NCBI RefSeq assembly: GCF_000308455.1
Contig: NZ_BAFP01000006.1
Location: 1 to 64,000 of the forward strand
Reading direction: 5' to 3'
DNA: 64,000 bases
Source of the DNA: Nocardia abscessus NBRC 100374
GTDB lineage: Bacteria; Actinomycetota; Actinomycetes; Mycobacteriales; Mycobacteriaceae
In this document: positions 44,745 to 53,938 of the stretch, one piece after another
Layout: each line of letters begins with the position of its first letter
Numbering within the stretch: position 1 is the first letter of the stretch
Translations under genes and position numbers: made by a program
The notes under the pieces: generated by a model
Told to the model about the DNA's origin: nothing
The model's database searches: none
What the model saw: only the letters and a program-made list of their open reading frames with translations

Positions 44745-45353
44745 TTGTACGAGGGTCCGGTCCAGGATCTGATCGACGAACTGGGCAAGCTGCCCGGCGT
44801 CGGTCCGAAGAGCGCGCAGCGCATCGCCTTTCACCTGCTCCAGGTGGAGCCGCCGGAGATCGATCGGTTGCAGGCCGCGCTGCAGAAGGTGCGCGACGGT
44901 GTGCAGTTCTGCGTCACGTGCGGGACGGTCTCCGACGGCGAGTTGTGCCGCATCTGCGCCGACCCGCGCCGGGACCGGACCATGATCTGCGTCGTCGAGG
45001 AGCCGAAGGACGTGCAGGCGATCGAGCGCACCAGGGAGTTCCGCGGTCGCTACCATGTGCTCGGCGGCGCGCTCGATCCGCTCAGCGGTATCGGCCCCGA
45101 CCAGTTGCGGATCCGGGAATTGCTGGCGCGCATCGGGAATCAGGAGGACGGCGTCGATGTCAGCGAGGTGATCATCGCGACCGACCCGAACACCGAGGGC
45201 GAGGCCACCGCCACCTACCTGGTCCGCATGCTGCGCGACTTCCCCGGCCTGAGCGTGACCAGACTGGCCTCGGGCCTGCCGATGGGCGGCGACCTGGAGT
45301 TCGCCGACGAGCTGACCCTCGGCCGCGCGCTGTCGGGGCGGCGGACCCTCTAG
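44745..45353 (+). CDS. recR: Recombination mediator RecR
   Basis: A 202-residue RecR, which with RecO loads RecA on gaps during recombinational repair. It has the N-terminal helix-hairpin-helix ([20 protein letters not shown]), a four-cysteine zinc finger ([16 protein letters not shown]), and the Toprim domain with [20 protein letters not shown] and [17 protein letters not shown]. The start is TTG at 44745, with GAGG 6 bases upstream; the sequence then aligns from the first residue with mycobacterial RecR. It is in an operon with ebfC. Confidence 0.95.
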   Translation: MYEGPVQDLIDELGKLPGVGPKSAQRIAFHLLQVEPPEIDRLQAALQKVRDGVQFCVTCGTVSDGELCRICADPRRDRTMICVVEEPKDVQAIERTREFRGRYHVLGGALDPLSGIGPDQLRIRELLARIGNQEDGVDVSEVIIATDPNTEGEATATYLVRMLRDFPGLSVTRLASGLPMGGDLEFADELTLGRALSGRRTL

Positions 45354-45462
45354 GAGCTCTCGCTCGCTCCGGCGCGCGGTAACCCCACTCGGTCCGGTCT
45401 TCGCCGAACGCCTCTCGCGAGTAGGGGTTGCGCTGCGCCGGGCTCGAGTTACCGTGTCGGGG

Positions 45463-46080
45463 ATGAGCATCGAATTCGTGTTGACGACGCTCGTCATCGT
45501 CGCCACGCCCGGCACCGGTGTGCTGTTCACGCTGGCGGCCGGACTGTCGCGCGGCGCGCGGGCCGCGGCGATCGCGGCCTTCGGCTGCACGCTCGGCATT
45601 GTCCCGCACATGATCGCGGCGATCACCGGTCTGGCCGCGCTGCTCAATGCCAGCGCGGTCGCGTTCCAGACGCTGAAGTACCTCGGCGTCGCCTACCTGG
45701 TGTACATGGCCTGGACCACTTTCCGGGACAAGGGCGCGCTCGCCGTCCCGGAGCCGACCGGGCGCACCGTGCCCTCGGCGCGGAAAGTGATCACCTCGGC
45801 CGTGCTGCTGAACCTCCTCAACCCCAAGCTGACCGTCTTCTTCTTCGCGTTCCTCCCGCAGTTCGTGCCCAGCGGCGCGCCGAACGCGTTGGCGCGCATG
45901 CTCGCGCTGAGCGGCATCTTCATGCTGGCGACCTTCGTGGTGTTCGCGGTTTACGGCGCTTGCGCGGCCGCCGTCCGCGACCAGGTCGTCTCGCGTCCCA
46001 CCGTCGTCACCTGGATGCGCCGTGCCTTCGGCGCCTCGTTCCTGGCGCTGGCGGGCCGGCTGGCCATCCAGAATCAGTGA
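45463..46080 (+). CDS. LysE family translocator
   Basis: A 205-residue membrane protein of the LysE/RhtB exporter family, which exports amino acids or other small metabolites. The typical beginning is seen (FVLTTLVIVATPGTGVLFTL with the conserved P-G pair), followed by the LLNLLNPKLTVFFFAFLPQF motif and about six hydrophobic helices. ATG 45463 was chosen over GTG 45454. The substrate is unknown. It is downstream of recR and convergent with the next gene. Confidence 0.88.
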   Translation: MSIEFVLTTLVIVATPGTGVLFTLAAGLSRGARAAAIAAFGCTLGIVPHMIAAITGLAALLNASAVAFQTLKYLGVAYLVYMAWTTFRDKGALAVPEPTGRTVPSARKVITSAVLLNLLNPKLTVFFFAFLPQFVPSGAPNALARMLALSGIFMLATFVVFAVYGACAAAVRDQVVSRPTVVTWMRRAFGASFLALAGRLAIQNQ

Positions 46081-46086
46081 TCGCGT

Positions 46087-46731
46087 TCATAGATCGACGC
46101 GGGACCAGGGTAGGCCGGGGAAGCGGGTGCGGTCGTCGTTGGCCCAGCCCCAGATGAGGGCGGCCACGGTGGCGGGGTCTGCGACGGTGGTGCCGAAGTG
46201 CTTGTCGGGGGAGCCGTCCCGGTATTCCAGGGTGTAGGCGCCGGAGTTCTCCCGATAGGTCTGGATGTAGAACTGCTCACCGCGTTCGACAACGAGATAC
46301 GGGTTGGGCGCGCTCAGCTCCGGAATCCACTGCTCGATCAACGCTTCGGTCAGGTAGGGGAACTCGCCCGCGCCGCCGTGCGTGACGATGGCAGGCACGT
46401 GCCCGGCGGGATCGATCAACCAGGCCAGCTGCGGATCGTAGACGGCGTAGTTCAGCGGCGTGGCGAGTTCGAACAGTAGGTGCCGTGCGAAGCCGATCGC
46501 GTCGTAGGGACACGACACGTAGAGTGCCGCGCCGGTGGCGGCGCCGCCCACCGGCGCGGTGCTGAGAAAGTTGTCCTCCTCGGGCAACTCCGCGTTGCGT
46601 CTGTTCAGTTCGGCCGCGATCCCGGCGACCGTCCCCGACTCGGGGACGCCCTGCTGGGTGCTCAGGTAGGCGTCGACCTCCGCGATCGACGACGCGACAC
46701 CGGACGGCAGCAACACGTGGTCATAGCTCAC
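46087..46731 (-). CDS. Hypothetical protein
   Basis: A 214-residue soluble protein, not recognised. It is acidic and Trp/Tyr-rich, with a segment VTHGGAGEFPYLTEALIEQW and a C-terminal VAALIWGWANDDRTRFPG. No signal peptide or membrane helix is seen. It converges on the LysE gene with 6 bases between stops and ends near the small Cys/His gene on the same strand. Function unknown. Confidence 0.68.
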   Translation of the reverse strand: MSYDHVLLPSGVASSIAEVDAYLSTQQGVPESGTVAGIAAELNRRNAELPEEDNFLSTAPVGGAATGAALYVSCPYDAIGFARHLLFELATPLNYAVYDPQLAWLIDPAGHVPAIVTHGGAGEFPYLTEALIEQWIPELSAPNPYLVVERGEQFYIQTYRENSGAYTLEYRDGSPDKHFGTTVADPATVAALIWGWANDDRTRFPGLPWSRVDL

Positions 46732-46740
46732 CCGGCCAGG

Positions 46741-46959
46741 CTACGGAACCGCTCGGGCGCGTCGGCGGACCGTGTCGTCGTCGGTGCATCGGCAGCCGCC
46801 CGCGAGATCCCGGCAATCGAGGACGAACGCGTGGCGGGCATGGGCGAGATCGAGGCAGTGCTCGTCGGTGCATTCGGCCATCCGGTGCGCGTGCACGATC
46901 AGCGTTCCGTGGCAGTGGTCGAATGCCGAGTCGCAGGATGAACAACCTGGTGTACGCAT
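46741..46959 (-). CDS. Small Cys/His-rich protein, possible zinc binding
   Basis: A 72-residue protein with 9 cysteines and several histidines: CSSCDSAFDHCHGTLIVHAH, ECTDEHCLDLAHARHAF and DCRDLAGGCRC. Spacing in pairs suggests one or two zinc sites. The ribosome site AGGAGGT before ATG 46959 is ideal, which makes a real gene likely. It is divergent from the ATP-grasp gene; similar small Cys-rich proteins are encoded beside this system in other actinobacteria as far as I recall. A role as a modified substrate or accessory of that system is a guess. Confidence 0.7.
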   Translation of the reverse strand: MRTPGCSSCDSAFDHCHGTLIVHAHRMAECTDEHCLDLAHARHAFVLDCRDLAGGCRCTDDDTVRRRARAVP

Positions 46960-47257
46960 GTGACCTCCTGGCGAGATCGTTCGTCGTGATTCGGTGATAC
47001 CACCGGCACGGCCGCTGCGGTGGGATCCGCGGCCCGTGTGTCGTCCGTATCCGGCGCAGGGGCAATCACCCAGCAACCGGCGCTGCTGCCGGAGCGGACA
47101 CTGCCGGATCACCTGGATTCGGCACCGCGACGTGCGAAAATGGCCGCACAGCCCACCGATGCGATGCGTCGGGACGATCGGTTGGTTCCGGGTGCGAACC
47201 GTCCGGAAAGCGTTCGGCGACCGTGGGGCACGGATGCGGCGGAAGCGAGGTCGGCCG
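46960..47257. other. Divergent promoter region
   Basis: 298 bases between the small Cys/His gene and the ATP-grasp gene. The plus frame is open here, but its composition (Cys/Arg/Trp-rich translation) is unlike the protein that follows, so it is treated as non-coding. No strong repeat or riboswitch is seen. Confidence 0.4.
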
Positions 47258-50200
47258 GTGAGGTTGCGCGACGAGCCGCGGGAGACCGCGGCCCTCACGA
47301 CCGTGCGCGAGCAGTTCGCGCGCTACCGCACCGACGGCGCCGAGACCGCCGCCTACGACGAATGCGGCAGGCCCGTCCCGGGTTACCACGACGAACTGGT
47401 CGACGCCGAGGGCAACGTGCGCCGGATCTGGTCGGAACTGTCCGCCGACTTCGCCGAACTCGGCGGGGACGGCCTCGGCAGACTGGACAGCAGGGTGCGC
47501 AGGCTGATCGATGACGACGGCATCACCTACCTGGAGGCCGGCGCGCCGGCCGACGCCACGGCGCCGTCGCCGTGGCGGCTCGATCCGATTCCCCTGCTGG
47601 TGGCCGCCGACGACTGGATTCGGCTGGAGGCGGGGCTGGAACAGCGCTCGCGCGTGCTCGACGAGGTGCTCACCGATGTCTACGGCCCACGCAGGACGAT
47701 CGGCTCGGGGTTGCTCGCACCGGAAGTGGTGTTCGGCCACCGCGGCTATATCCGGGCCGCGCACGGCATCACCGTGCCGGGGCGGCATCAGCTCTTCTTG
47801 CACGCCTGCGACCTCAGCCGCTGGAGCGACGGGCGATTCCGGGTGCTCGCGGACTGGGCGCAGGCGCCCGCCGGCGCCGGATACGCGCTGGCGGACCGCA
47901 GGGTGGTCTCGACCGCGATCCCGGAGTCGTTCGAGCACGCCAATCCGCGCCCGCTGACGCCCTTCGCCAGGGCGATGCGCTCGATGCTGATCGAATCGGC
48001 GCAGATCGGCGACGACGAACCTGTGGTCGTGGTGCTCAGCCCCGGCGTGCACTCCGAGACCGCGTTCGATCAGGCGTATCTCGCCTCCACCCTGGGCTTT
48101 CCGCTGGTGGAGAGCGCGGACCTGGTGGTGCGGGACGGTGCGCTGTGGATGCGGTCGCTGGGCACGCTGAAACGGGTGGACGTGGTGCTGCGCCGAGTGG
48201 ACGCGGAGTTCTCCGATCCGCTGGACCTGCGGCCGGATTCGCACCTGGGCGTGGTGGGACTGGTCGAGGTGCTGCGGCGCGGCGCGGTGACGGTGGTGAA
48301 CACGCTCGGCAGCGGATTACTGGAGAACCCCGCGCTGGCGGGTTTCCTGCCCGGGCTCTCGCGGGCACTACTCGGCGAGGACCTGCTGCTGGAGAGTGCG
48401 CCGTCGTACTGGGGTGGGCACGACCGGGAGCGGGCGCACCTGATCGCGCACCTGGACGGGCTGGTCCTCCGCTCGGCGGTCGACGGAGCCACGCTGTTCG
48501 GACCGGAGCTGAGCCGGGAGCAGCGCGACGAACTGAAGGCAAGGATCGGCGCGCACGGATGGCAGTGGGTCGGCCAGGAACCGGCGCAGTTCTCCGTCGC
48601 GCCCGCCGTCCGCGATCACGACGGGCTCGCCGCGGCTCCGGTCGGGATGCGCTTGTTCTCGCTGGCCCACCGCGGCGGCTACACCGTGATGTCCGGCGGT
48701 CTCGGCCAGCTGCGACAGCGCACGACCGAACGCGCCGCGATCAAGGTCGCCGCCAAGGACATCTGGGTGCGGGCCGCGCCGCAGGCCGCGGCAGCGACCA
48801 GCCCCGAGCCGCCGCGCGCGGAGCGGGAACGGCGCACCGCCCCGATCGTGGCCGCGATCAGCTCCCCGCGCGTGCTCAACGACCTGTTCTGGATGGGCCG
48901 CTACGGTGAGCGCGCCGAGGACACGGCGCGTCTGCTGATCGCCACCCACGAGCTCTACCAGGAGTTCCGCTATCGCCCCTGGCTGGAGGGCGCGCAAGCG
49001 CTGCCGGTCCTCTTCGCCGCGCTCGGCCGGACCACCGCCACCGCCGCACCGGCCGAGGGACCGTCCGGCCCGGAGGCGCACGCTCCCGCGCCGCAGCAGA
49101 ATTCGTCCGACCGCGACATGCTGTCACGGTCGGGTGATGTGCCGGTCGCGCAGTACGGCGACGATCGGGCGCACACGGCGGCCGGATCGATCGGGTATGC
49201 CGATCACGAGTCCCTGGCCGTCCCGGCGCTGCCGGGTGCGGCCGGATCGGCGGAAGATGCCGCGCAGCCGCCGTTTTCCGGCGAACCTTCCGCTACGGAG
49301 GGCTCGGCCGCACAGTCGCCGAGAGCCGGAGCGCCGAAAGCAGAAGGTAACGAAACCGTTCAGGAGCGAGCAGAGTGTCGTTCCGGCGTGGCTCGGGTCG
49401 AAGCCGTGGCCAGAGCCGGTGCGCGACAATCGGTTACGGGCGGCGTAGAGGCCGTCGCCGAACGACCGGGTAGCGACGCGCCGACCGGCGCGTCCCGGGA
49501 GGGCCACGACTATCTCGTCGCCCTGACGATCGATCGGGACCTCCCCGGATCGCTGGCCTTCGCGATCGAGCGGTACGGCAACGCCGCGCGGGCGGTGCGG
49601 GACCAGTTGCCGACGGACACCTGGATGATCCTCGGCGCCATCGACCGTGCGCTGGCCTGCTACCCGGCCGCGGTGGACGACCAGGAAGCGGAGCTGTCCG
49701 ACGTGCACGCACAGACCCTGGCCGGGCTGCTCGCGCTGTCGGGGATCGACGGGGAATCGCTGGTCCGCGACACCGGGTGGTACGTCAGGGACATCGGCAA
49801 GCGAATCGAGCGCGGTCTGGCCTCGACCGCGTTGCTGTCGGCCGCGCTGACCCAGCAGTATCCGGAGGAGACCGAGCGGGAAGTCACCGAGTGGGTGCTG
49901 CGCGCCACCGAGTCCTCGGTGAGTTACCGGCGGCGGCACCGGGATTCGGTGCGCATCTCCGACCTCGCCGAGCTCCTGCTGTTCGACACCGCCAATCCGC
50001 GCTCGCTGGCCTATCAGCTGGATCGGCTCCACGCCGACTTCCACGCTCTGCCCGGCGCCTCCGGCTCGTCGCGTCCGCAGCGGCTGCTCGCGGACGCGCG
50101 ACGCATGCTGCGCCGCCTGGACCCCGACGACCTGGAGTTCACCGACGCGGACGACCGGCGCACCGAACTGGCCGAATTGCTGGAGGGAGTGCACTCGCGC

Positions 50201-50293
50201 CTGCGCAAGGTGTCCGAATCCTTCGAAACCACGACGCTGTCGCTCCCGATCGGCATCCAGCCGCTGTGGGGCAGCGCGCGGGTTGTCGAATGA
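47258..50293 (+). CDS. Fusion of circularly permuted ATP-grasp and alpha-E domains
   Basis: A 1011-residue protein. The N-terminal 500 residues are a circularly permuted type 2 ATP-grasp (DUF404/DUF407), seen as YRTDGAETAAYDECGRPVPG, DPIPLLVAADDWIRLEAGLE, QRSRVLDEVLTDVYGPRRTI and GLVEVLRRGAVTVVNTLGSG. The alpha-E (DUF403) domain starts near residue 535 (VLNDLFWMGRYGERAEDTAR) and ends QLDRLHADFHALPGAS. Usually these are two separate genes. An Ala/Pro/Ser-rich insertion of about 150 residues (49035-49500) interrupts the alpha-E domain. The family is predicted to form amide bonds, making a small peptide. GTG 47258 has GAGG upstream; ATG 47234 is possible. It is coupled to the transglutaminase gene. 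Confidence 0.88.
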   Translation: MRLRDEPRETAALTTVREQFARYRTDGAETAAYDECGRPVPGYHDELVDAEGNVRRIWSELSADFAELGGDGLGRLDSRVRRLIDDDGITYLEAGAPADATAPSPWRLDPIPLLVAADDWIRLEAGLEQRSRVLDEVLTDVYGPRRTIGSGLLAPEVVFGHRGYIRAAHGITVPGRHQLFLHACDLSRWSDGRFRVLADWAQAPAGAGYALADRRVVSTAIPESFEHANPRPLTPFARAMRSMLIESAQIGDDEPVVVVLSPGVHSETAFDQAYLASTLGFPLVESADLVVRDGALWMRSLGTLKRVDVVLRRVDAEFSDPLDLRPDSHLGVVGLVEVLRRGAVTVVNTLGSGLLENPALAGFLPGLSRALLGEDLLLESAPSYWGGHDRERAHLIAHLDGLVLRSAVDGATLFGPELSREQRDELKARIGAHGWQWVGQEPAQFSVAPAVRDHDGLAAAPVGMRLFSLAHRGGYTVMSGGLGQLRQRTTERAAIKVAAKDIWVRAAPQAAAATSPEPPRAERERRTAPIVAAISSPRVLNDLFWMGRYGERAEDTARLLIATHELYQEFRYRPWLEGAQALPVLFAALGRTTATAAPAEGPSGPEAHAPAPQQNSSDRDMLSRSGDVPVAQYGDDRAHTAAGSIGYADHESLAVPALPGAAGSAEDAAQPPFSGEPSATEGSAAQSPRAGAPKAEGNETVQERAECRSGVARVEAVARAGARQSVTGGVEAVAERPGSDAPTGASREGHDYLVALTIDRDLPGSLAFAIERYGNAARAVRDQLPTDTWMILGAIDRALACYPAAVDDQEAELSDVHAQTLAGLLALSGIDGESLVRDTGWYVRDIGKRIERGLASTALLSAALTQQYPEETEREVTEWVLRATESSVSYRRRHRDSVRISDLAELLLFDTANPRSLAYQLDRLHADFHALPGASGSSRPQRLLADARRMLRRLDPDDLEFTDADDRRTELAELLEGVHSRLRKVSESFETTTLSLPIGIQPLWGSARVVE

Positions 50294-51204
50294 CCGGCCC
50301 CGACGCTGCGGCCCGGCGCTACCGGGTGGAGCATCGCACCAGATACGCGTACTCCGGGGAAGTCACCAGTTCGTACGGGCGGGCGTACCTGACGCCCCGC
50401 GAATTCCCCGGCCAACGACTGATCGCACACGACATCCGAATCGACCCCGCGCCGTCGGACCGGTCGGTCGGCGCGGACGTGTACGGCAATAGCACCTCCT
50501 ACTTCCACGTCACCACCGAGCACCGCGCTCTGACGGTCGTCGGCGAATCGCTCGTCGAGGTCGACGCCCCCGGACACGATCGCGCCGCATCGGCCGCCCA
50601 ACCTTGGGAGAAAGCGCGCCCCACCGGAGCGAACGGGCCGTTCGCGGTCGAGTTCGCCCTCGACCTGCACCCGCCGGAGATCACCGCGGACCTCGCCGCC
50701 TACACGGCCGAATCCTTCCCGCCGGGCAGGCCGCTGCTGGACGCGGTAGACGAGCTGAACACCCGCATCTACACCGACTTCGCCTACCGGTCCGGCGCCA
50801 CGACGGTATCCACTCGGGTGGCCGACGTGTTCGCCGCCCGAGCCGGCGTCTGTCAGGACTTCGCGCGTCTCGCGGTCGCCTGCCTGCGCTCGCAAGGCCT
50901 CGCCGCCAGGTACGTCTCCGGCTACCTGGCCACCGATCCGCCGCCGGGGAAGGAGCGGATGGTCGGCGCCGACGCCACGCACGCCTGGGCGGCGGTGTGG
51001 ACGCCCGGCATGGACGGACACGACCGGGCGGGCCACTGGATCGACCTCGACCCCACCAACGACCAGTTCGCCGACGAGCGATACATCACCGCCGCCTGGG
51101 GCCGGGACTACGCCGACGTCCCTCCGCTGCGCGGCATCATCTACACCGACGCGAAGGACAGCGTCATCACCGTCTCGGTCGACGTCACCGAGACCGGAGA
51201 CTGA
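50290..51204 (+). CDS. Transglutaminase family protein
   Basis: A 304-residue protein with the bacterial transglutaminase N-terminal domain (YRVEHRTRYAYSGEVTSSYG, LTPREFPGQRL) and the papain-like transglutaminase core. The catalytic triad is Cys in ARAGVCQDFARLAVACLRSQ, His in GADATHAWAAVW, and Asp in WIDLDPTNDQF. It may act as a peptidase or cross-linker. Its ATG overlaps the stop of the ATP-grasp/alpha-E gene (ATGA at 50290-50293). The three domain types occur together widely and are thought to make and process a peptide; the product is not known. Confidence 0.9.
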   Translation: MTGPDAAARRYRVEHRTRYAYSGEVTSSYGRAYLTPREFPGQRLIAHDIRIDPAPSDRSVGADVYGNSTSYFHVTTEHRALTVVGESLVEVDAPGHDRAASAAQPWEKARPTGANGPFAVEFALDLHPPEITADLAAYTAESFPPGRPLLDAVDELNTRIYTDFAYRSGATTVSTRVADVFAARAGVCQDFARLAVACLRSQGLAARYVSGYLATDPPPGKERMVGADATHAWAAVWTPGMDGHDRAGHWIDLDPTNDQFADERYITAAWGRDYADVPPLRGIIYTDAKDSVITVSVDVTETGD

Positions 51205-51213
51205 TCACGCGGC

Positions 51214-51924
51214 TCAGGCGCGCAGGCGCTCGCGGCGCAGCTGGTCCACCTCGGGGAGGTCCAGGGGGGCCAGTTCGGTGCCGCCGAGGGCGCGCGTCAG
51301 CAGCAGGTCGGCGAGTTCTGGGTTGCGTGCCAGCGCCGGACCGTGCATGTAGGTGCCGATCACCGAACCCTGGACGACGCCTTCCAGCCCGTCGCCGACG
51401 CCGTTGCCGACGCCGCGGTTGACCCGGGCCAGGCCGTGCGCCTCGCCGCCGAGTTTCGTTCCGCCCCGGTGGTTTTCGAAGCCGGTGAGCGCCGCGGTGA
51501 GCCCGTCGAGCAGCGGTGCGGTGGTCACCTCGCCGATGGCGCGCTTGGCCTGCGGCGACGTGGTGACGTCGATCAGGCCGACGCCGTCCACCCGCTCGCC
51601 CGTCGAGGTCTCGTACCACTGGCCGAGCACCTGGATGGCCGCGCAGATCGCCAGTATCGGAGCGCCTTTCGCGGCGGCGCGCTGCAAGCCGGGATAGCGT
51701 TGCAGGTGCCGGGTGGCCAGCCGCTGGGCGGAATCCTCCGCGCCGCCGAGGGTGTAGATGTCCAGGGAATCCGGCACCGGCTCCGACAGCGTGATCTCGA
51801 CGATCTCGGCGTCGTAGCCGCGCATGCGCAGCCGCTGTCGCAGCACGAGGGCGTTGCCGCCGTCGCCGTAGGTGCCCATCACGTCCGGCAGCACCAGGCC
51901 GATGCGCAGGGTCGATTCGCTCAT
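51214..51924 (-). CDS. gatD: Lipid II isoglutaminyl synthase, glutaminase subunit GatD
   Basis: A 236-residue class I glutamine amidotransferase-like subunit (formerly CobQ2, M. tuberculosis Rv3713). It releases ammonia from glutamine for MurT. Catalytic Cys94 is in PILAICAAIQVLGQWYE and His194 in VIGTYMHGPALARNPELADL; the segment YTLGGAEDSAQRLATRHL is family-typical. It works at the cytoplasmic face of the membrane, amidating the D-Glu of lipid II. Its ATG overlaps the murT stop by 4 bases, giving equimolar coupling of the two subunits. Confidence 0.93.
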   Translation of the reverse strand: MSESTLRIGLVLPDVMGTYGDGGNALVLRQRLRMRGYDAEIVEITLSEPVPDSLDIYTLGGAEDSAQRLATRHLQRYPGLQRAAAKGAPILAICAAIQVLGQWYETSTGERVDGVGLIDVTTSPQAKRAIGEVTTAPLLDGLTAALTGFENHRGGTKLGGEAHGLARVNRGVGNGVGDGLEGVVQGSVIGTYMHGPALARNPELADLLLTRALGGTELAPLDLPEVDQLRRERLRA

Positions 51925-53159
51925 GATGCCCGCTCCTCGAGGTCACGGTTGAGATCGCGGAACGCGGTGTAGTTCGCCAGCACTTCCACATGGCCGGCCG
52001 GGCACGACGCGATGGCGCGCACCGGATCGGGCACCGTGGTGTGCTCCACGCCCGCGTAGGTCAGTCGTACGGCGAGATCGGTGGCCCGCTCGCCGGCCGC
52101 CACCACCTGCACGCCTTCGAAGTGCTCGAAGCGCACGTCCCACAGCCAGGACAGGTCCTCGCCGTCGGGCACCTGGCCGTTCACGGCGATCACCAGCCCC
52201 GCCGAGGTCGGCTCGATCATCGATAGCGCCTCCTGCCACCCGGCTGGGTTCTTCGCCAGCAGCAGACGCGCGTCGTGCTCGCCGACCTGCACGGTGCGGT
52301 AGCGGCCCGCGATCTCACGCACCGTGCCCGCGGCCGCGACCGCCTGCTCCGCATCGGCGCCCAGTGCGACGGCCGCGGCCACCGCCTGTGCGGCATTGCC
52401 GCGATTGGCCCGGCCGGGCAGTGCCAGCCGCAACGGGAAGCGCACGCCGTCCGGCCCGACCAGATCGTCCCCGTCGAGCCACCAATCCGGTTCGGGGCGT
52501 TGGAAGTCCGCGCCGGTACTGCGCCAGTGCGTCCCCTCCCAGACGATCGGCTCGCCGCTGCGGGGGCAGCTGGTCGCGTCCATCGCCCAGCCGCTGCCCG
52601 CGGACACCCACACCACGTTGGGATGGTCGTAGGCGATCGAGGTGACCAGCACGTCGTCGCAGTTGGCCACCACGACGGTGGCGGGATGCCCGGCCAGCCC
52701 GGCGCGCAGCTTGCGCTCGATCATGTTGATCTCGCCGACCCGGTCGAGCTGGTCACGGCTGAGGTTCAGCAGTACCACCGCCGAGGGGTTCAGCGAATCG
52801 GTGACGTGCGGCAGGTGCAGTTCGTCCACCTCGATCGCGGCCAGCGGCGCGCGCCGGTGCGCGTTGAGCGCGGCGACGATGCCCGCGTCCATGTTCGCAC
52901 CGTCGGCCTGGGTCGCGACCGTGCCCAGCGTGCTGAGCGCGGCGGTGGTCATCCGCGTGGTGGTGGACTTGCCGTTCGTGCCGGTCACCAGCACGGTGCG
53001 CCGCTGCCGCCCCAGCTGGTCCATGACGGTCGGATCGATTTTCAACGCGATCAGGCCGCCGATCATCGAGCCCTTGCCGCGACCCGCCTTCTGCGAGGCC
53101 CAGGACGCCGCGGCCGCCGCCGCCAGCGCGAGCCGTCCACGCACCGATATCTCTGCCAC
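51921..53159 (-). CDS. murT: Lipid II isoglutaminyl synthase, ligase subunit MurT
   Basis: A 412-residue Mur-ligase-like protein. The ATP loop is VLVTGTNGKSTTTRM; other Mur features are EVDELHLPHV and VVLLNLSRDQLDRVGEINMI; the C-terminal MurT domain (DUF1727) contains LAKNPAGWQEAL and LWDVRFEHF. It activates the D-Glu carboxylate of lipid II, and ammonia from GatD makes D-isoglutamine. In S. aureus MurT a four-Cys zinc ribbon is inserted in the central domain; here the corresponding segment (residues 196-220, SCPRSGEPIVWEGTHWRSTG) keeps only one Cys. It is translationally coupled to gatD. Confidence 0.92.
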   Translation of the reverse strand: MAEISVRGRLALAAAAAASWASQKAGRGKGSMIGGLIALKIDPTVMDQLGRQRRTVLVTGTNGKSTTTRMTTAALSTLGTVATQADGANMDAGIVAALNAHRRAPLAAIEVDELHLPHVTDSLNPSAVVLLNLSRDQLDRVGEINMIERKLRAGLAGHPATVVVANCDDVLVTSIAYDHPNVVWVSAGSGWAMDATSCPRSGEPIVWEGTHWRSTGADFQRPEPDWWLDGDDLVGPDGVRFPLRLALPGRANRGNAAQAVAAAVALGADAEQAVAAAGTVREIAGRYRTVQVGEHDARLLLAKNPAGWQEALSMIEPTSAGLVIAVNGQVPDGEDLSWLWDVRFEHFEGVQVVAAGERATDLAVRLTYAGVEHTTVPDPVRAIASCPAGHVEVLANYTAFRDLNRDLEERAS

Positions 53160-53224
53160 GTCGCGAGTCTATGTTCGCCCCGCGATCCGGGCGCGCCGCG
53201 GTCGGGTGGCGTGGGCCACGCGGC

Positions 53225-53866
53225 TCAGCCCTGGTAGAGCTTGGCGGCGTAGTTCTCCGGGGAGTAGTAGCGCTCCAGCTCCTCCACCGTCTCGGTGACG
53301 TTCGTCTGCACCTCTTTGACCAGGCAGGCGGCGCTCGGCAGAGAGTCCTGCGGCCACTGTTGCGGCTCCCACAGGTGGCTTCGCATGAACGCCTTGGCAC
53401 AGTGGAAGAAGATCTGGTCGATGTCCACCTCGACGGCGAGGATCGGGCGGTGCCCGCGCACCACCATGTCGTCGAAGTACGGCGCGTCGCGCACCAGCCG
53501 CGCGCGGCCGTTGATCCGCAGCGTTTCGCGGCGGCCCGGAATCACGAACATCAGCCCGACGTGCGGGTTGGCCAGGATATTGAGGTAGCCGTCGGCGCGC
53601 CGGTTACCAGGGCGCTCGGGAATGGCGATGGTGGTGTCGTCGAGCACCCGCACGAATCCGGCCGGATCGCCTTTGGGGGAGGCATCGCAGTTGCCGTCCG
53701 CGTCGCTGGTGCTCATCACCAGGAACGGCGAGGTGGCGATCCACTCGCGGTCCCTGGCGTGCAATGCGGCTCGCTCCTTGGTCGCGGCGCGCGGCATCAC
53801 CGCGCCGAGCAACTCCCGCAGGTCCGTCGGGTCGGTGATCTCGTTCGGGCCGGTGCTCTCGCGCAT
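53225..53866 (-). CDS. Pyridoxamine 5'-phosphate oxidase family, FMN-dependent (PPOX)
   Basis: A 213-residue split-barrel flavin-binding protein. Seen: FLVMSTSDADGNCDASPKGD, VLDDTTIAIPERPGNRRADG and LNILANPHVGLMFVIPGRRE, the pattern of the MSMEG_1061-type FMN-dependent PPOX subfamily in mycobacteria. The C-terminal extension contains KAFMRSHLWEPQQWP. It probably binds FMN or F420 and reduces an unknown small molecule. Located between murT and the FAD oxidoreductase on the same strand, with gaps of about 65-70 bases. Confidence 0.87.
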   Translation of the reverse strand: MRESTGPNEITDPTDLRELLGAVMPRAATKERAALHARDREWIATSPFLVMSTSDADGNCDASPKGDPAGFVRVLDDTTIAIPERPGNRRADGYLNILANPHVGLMFVIPGRRETLRINGRARLVRDAPYFDDMVVRGHRPILAVEVDIDQIFFHCAKAFMRSHLWEPQQWPQDSLPSAACLVKEVQTNVTETVEELERYYSPENYAAKLYQG

Positions 53867-53938
53867 GATTCGATTGAAGCACCGTCCGCAAGGGCGGGGC
53901 GATCGAATTCCGGTCCGCCGAGGGGATATGAATCACGT

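Noticed and set aside
46994..47257. N-terminal extension of the ATP-grasp protein
   Set aside because: The extension is Cys/Arg/Trp-rich and unlike family N-termini; GAGG before GTG 47258 gives a better start.
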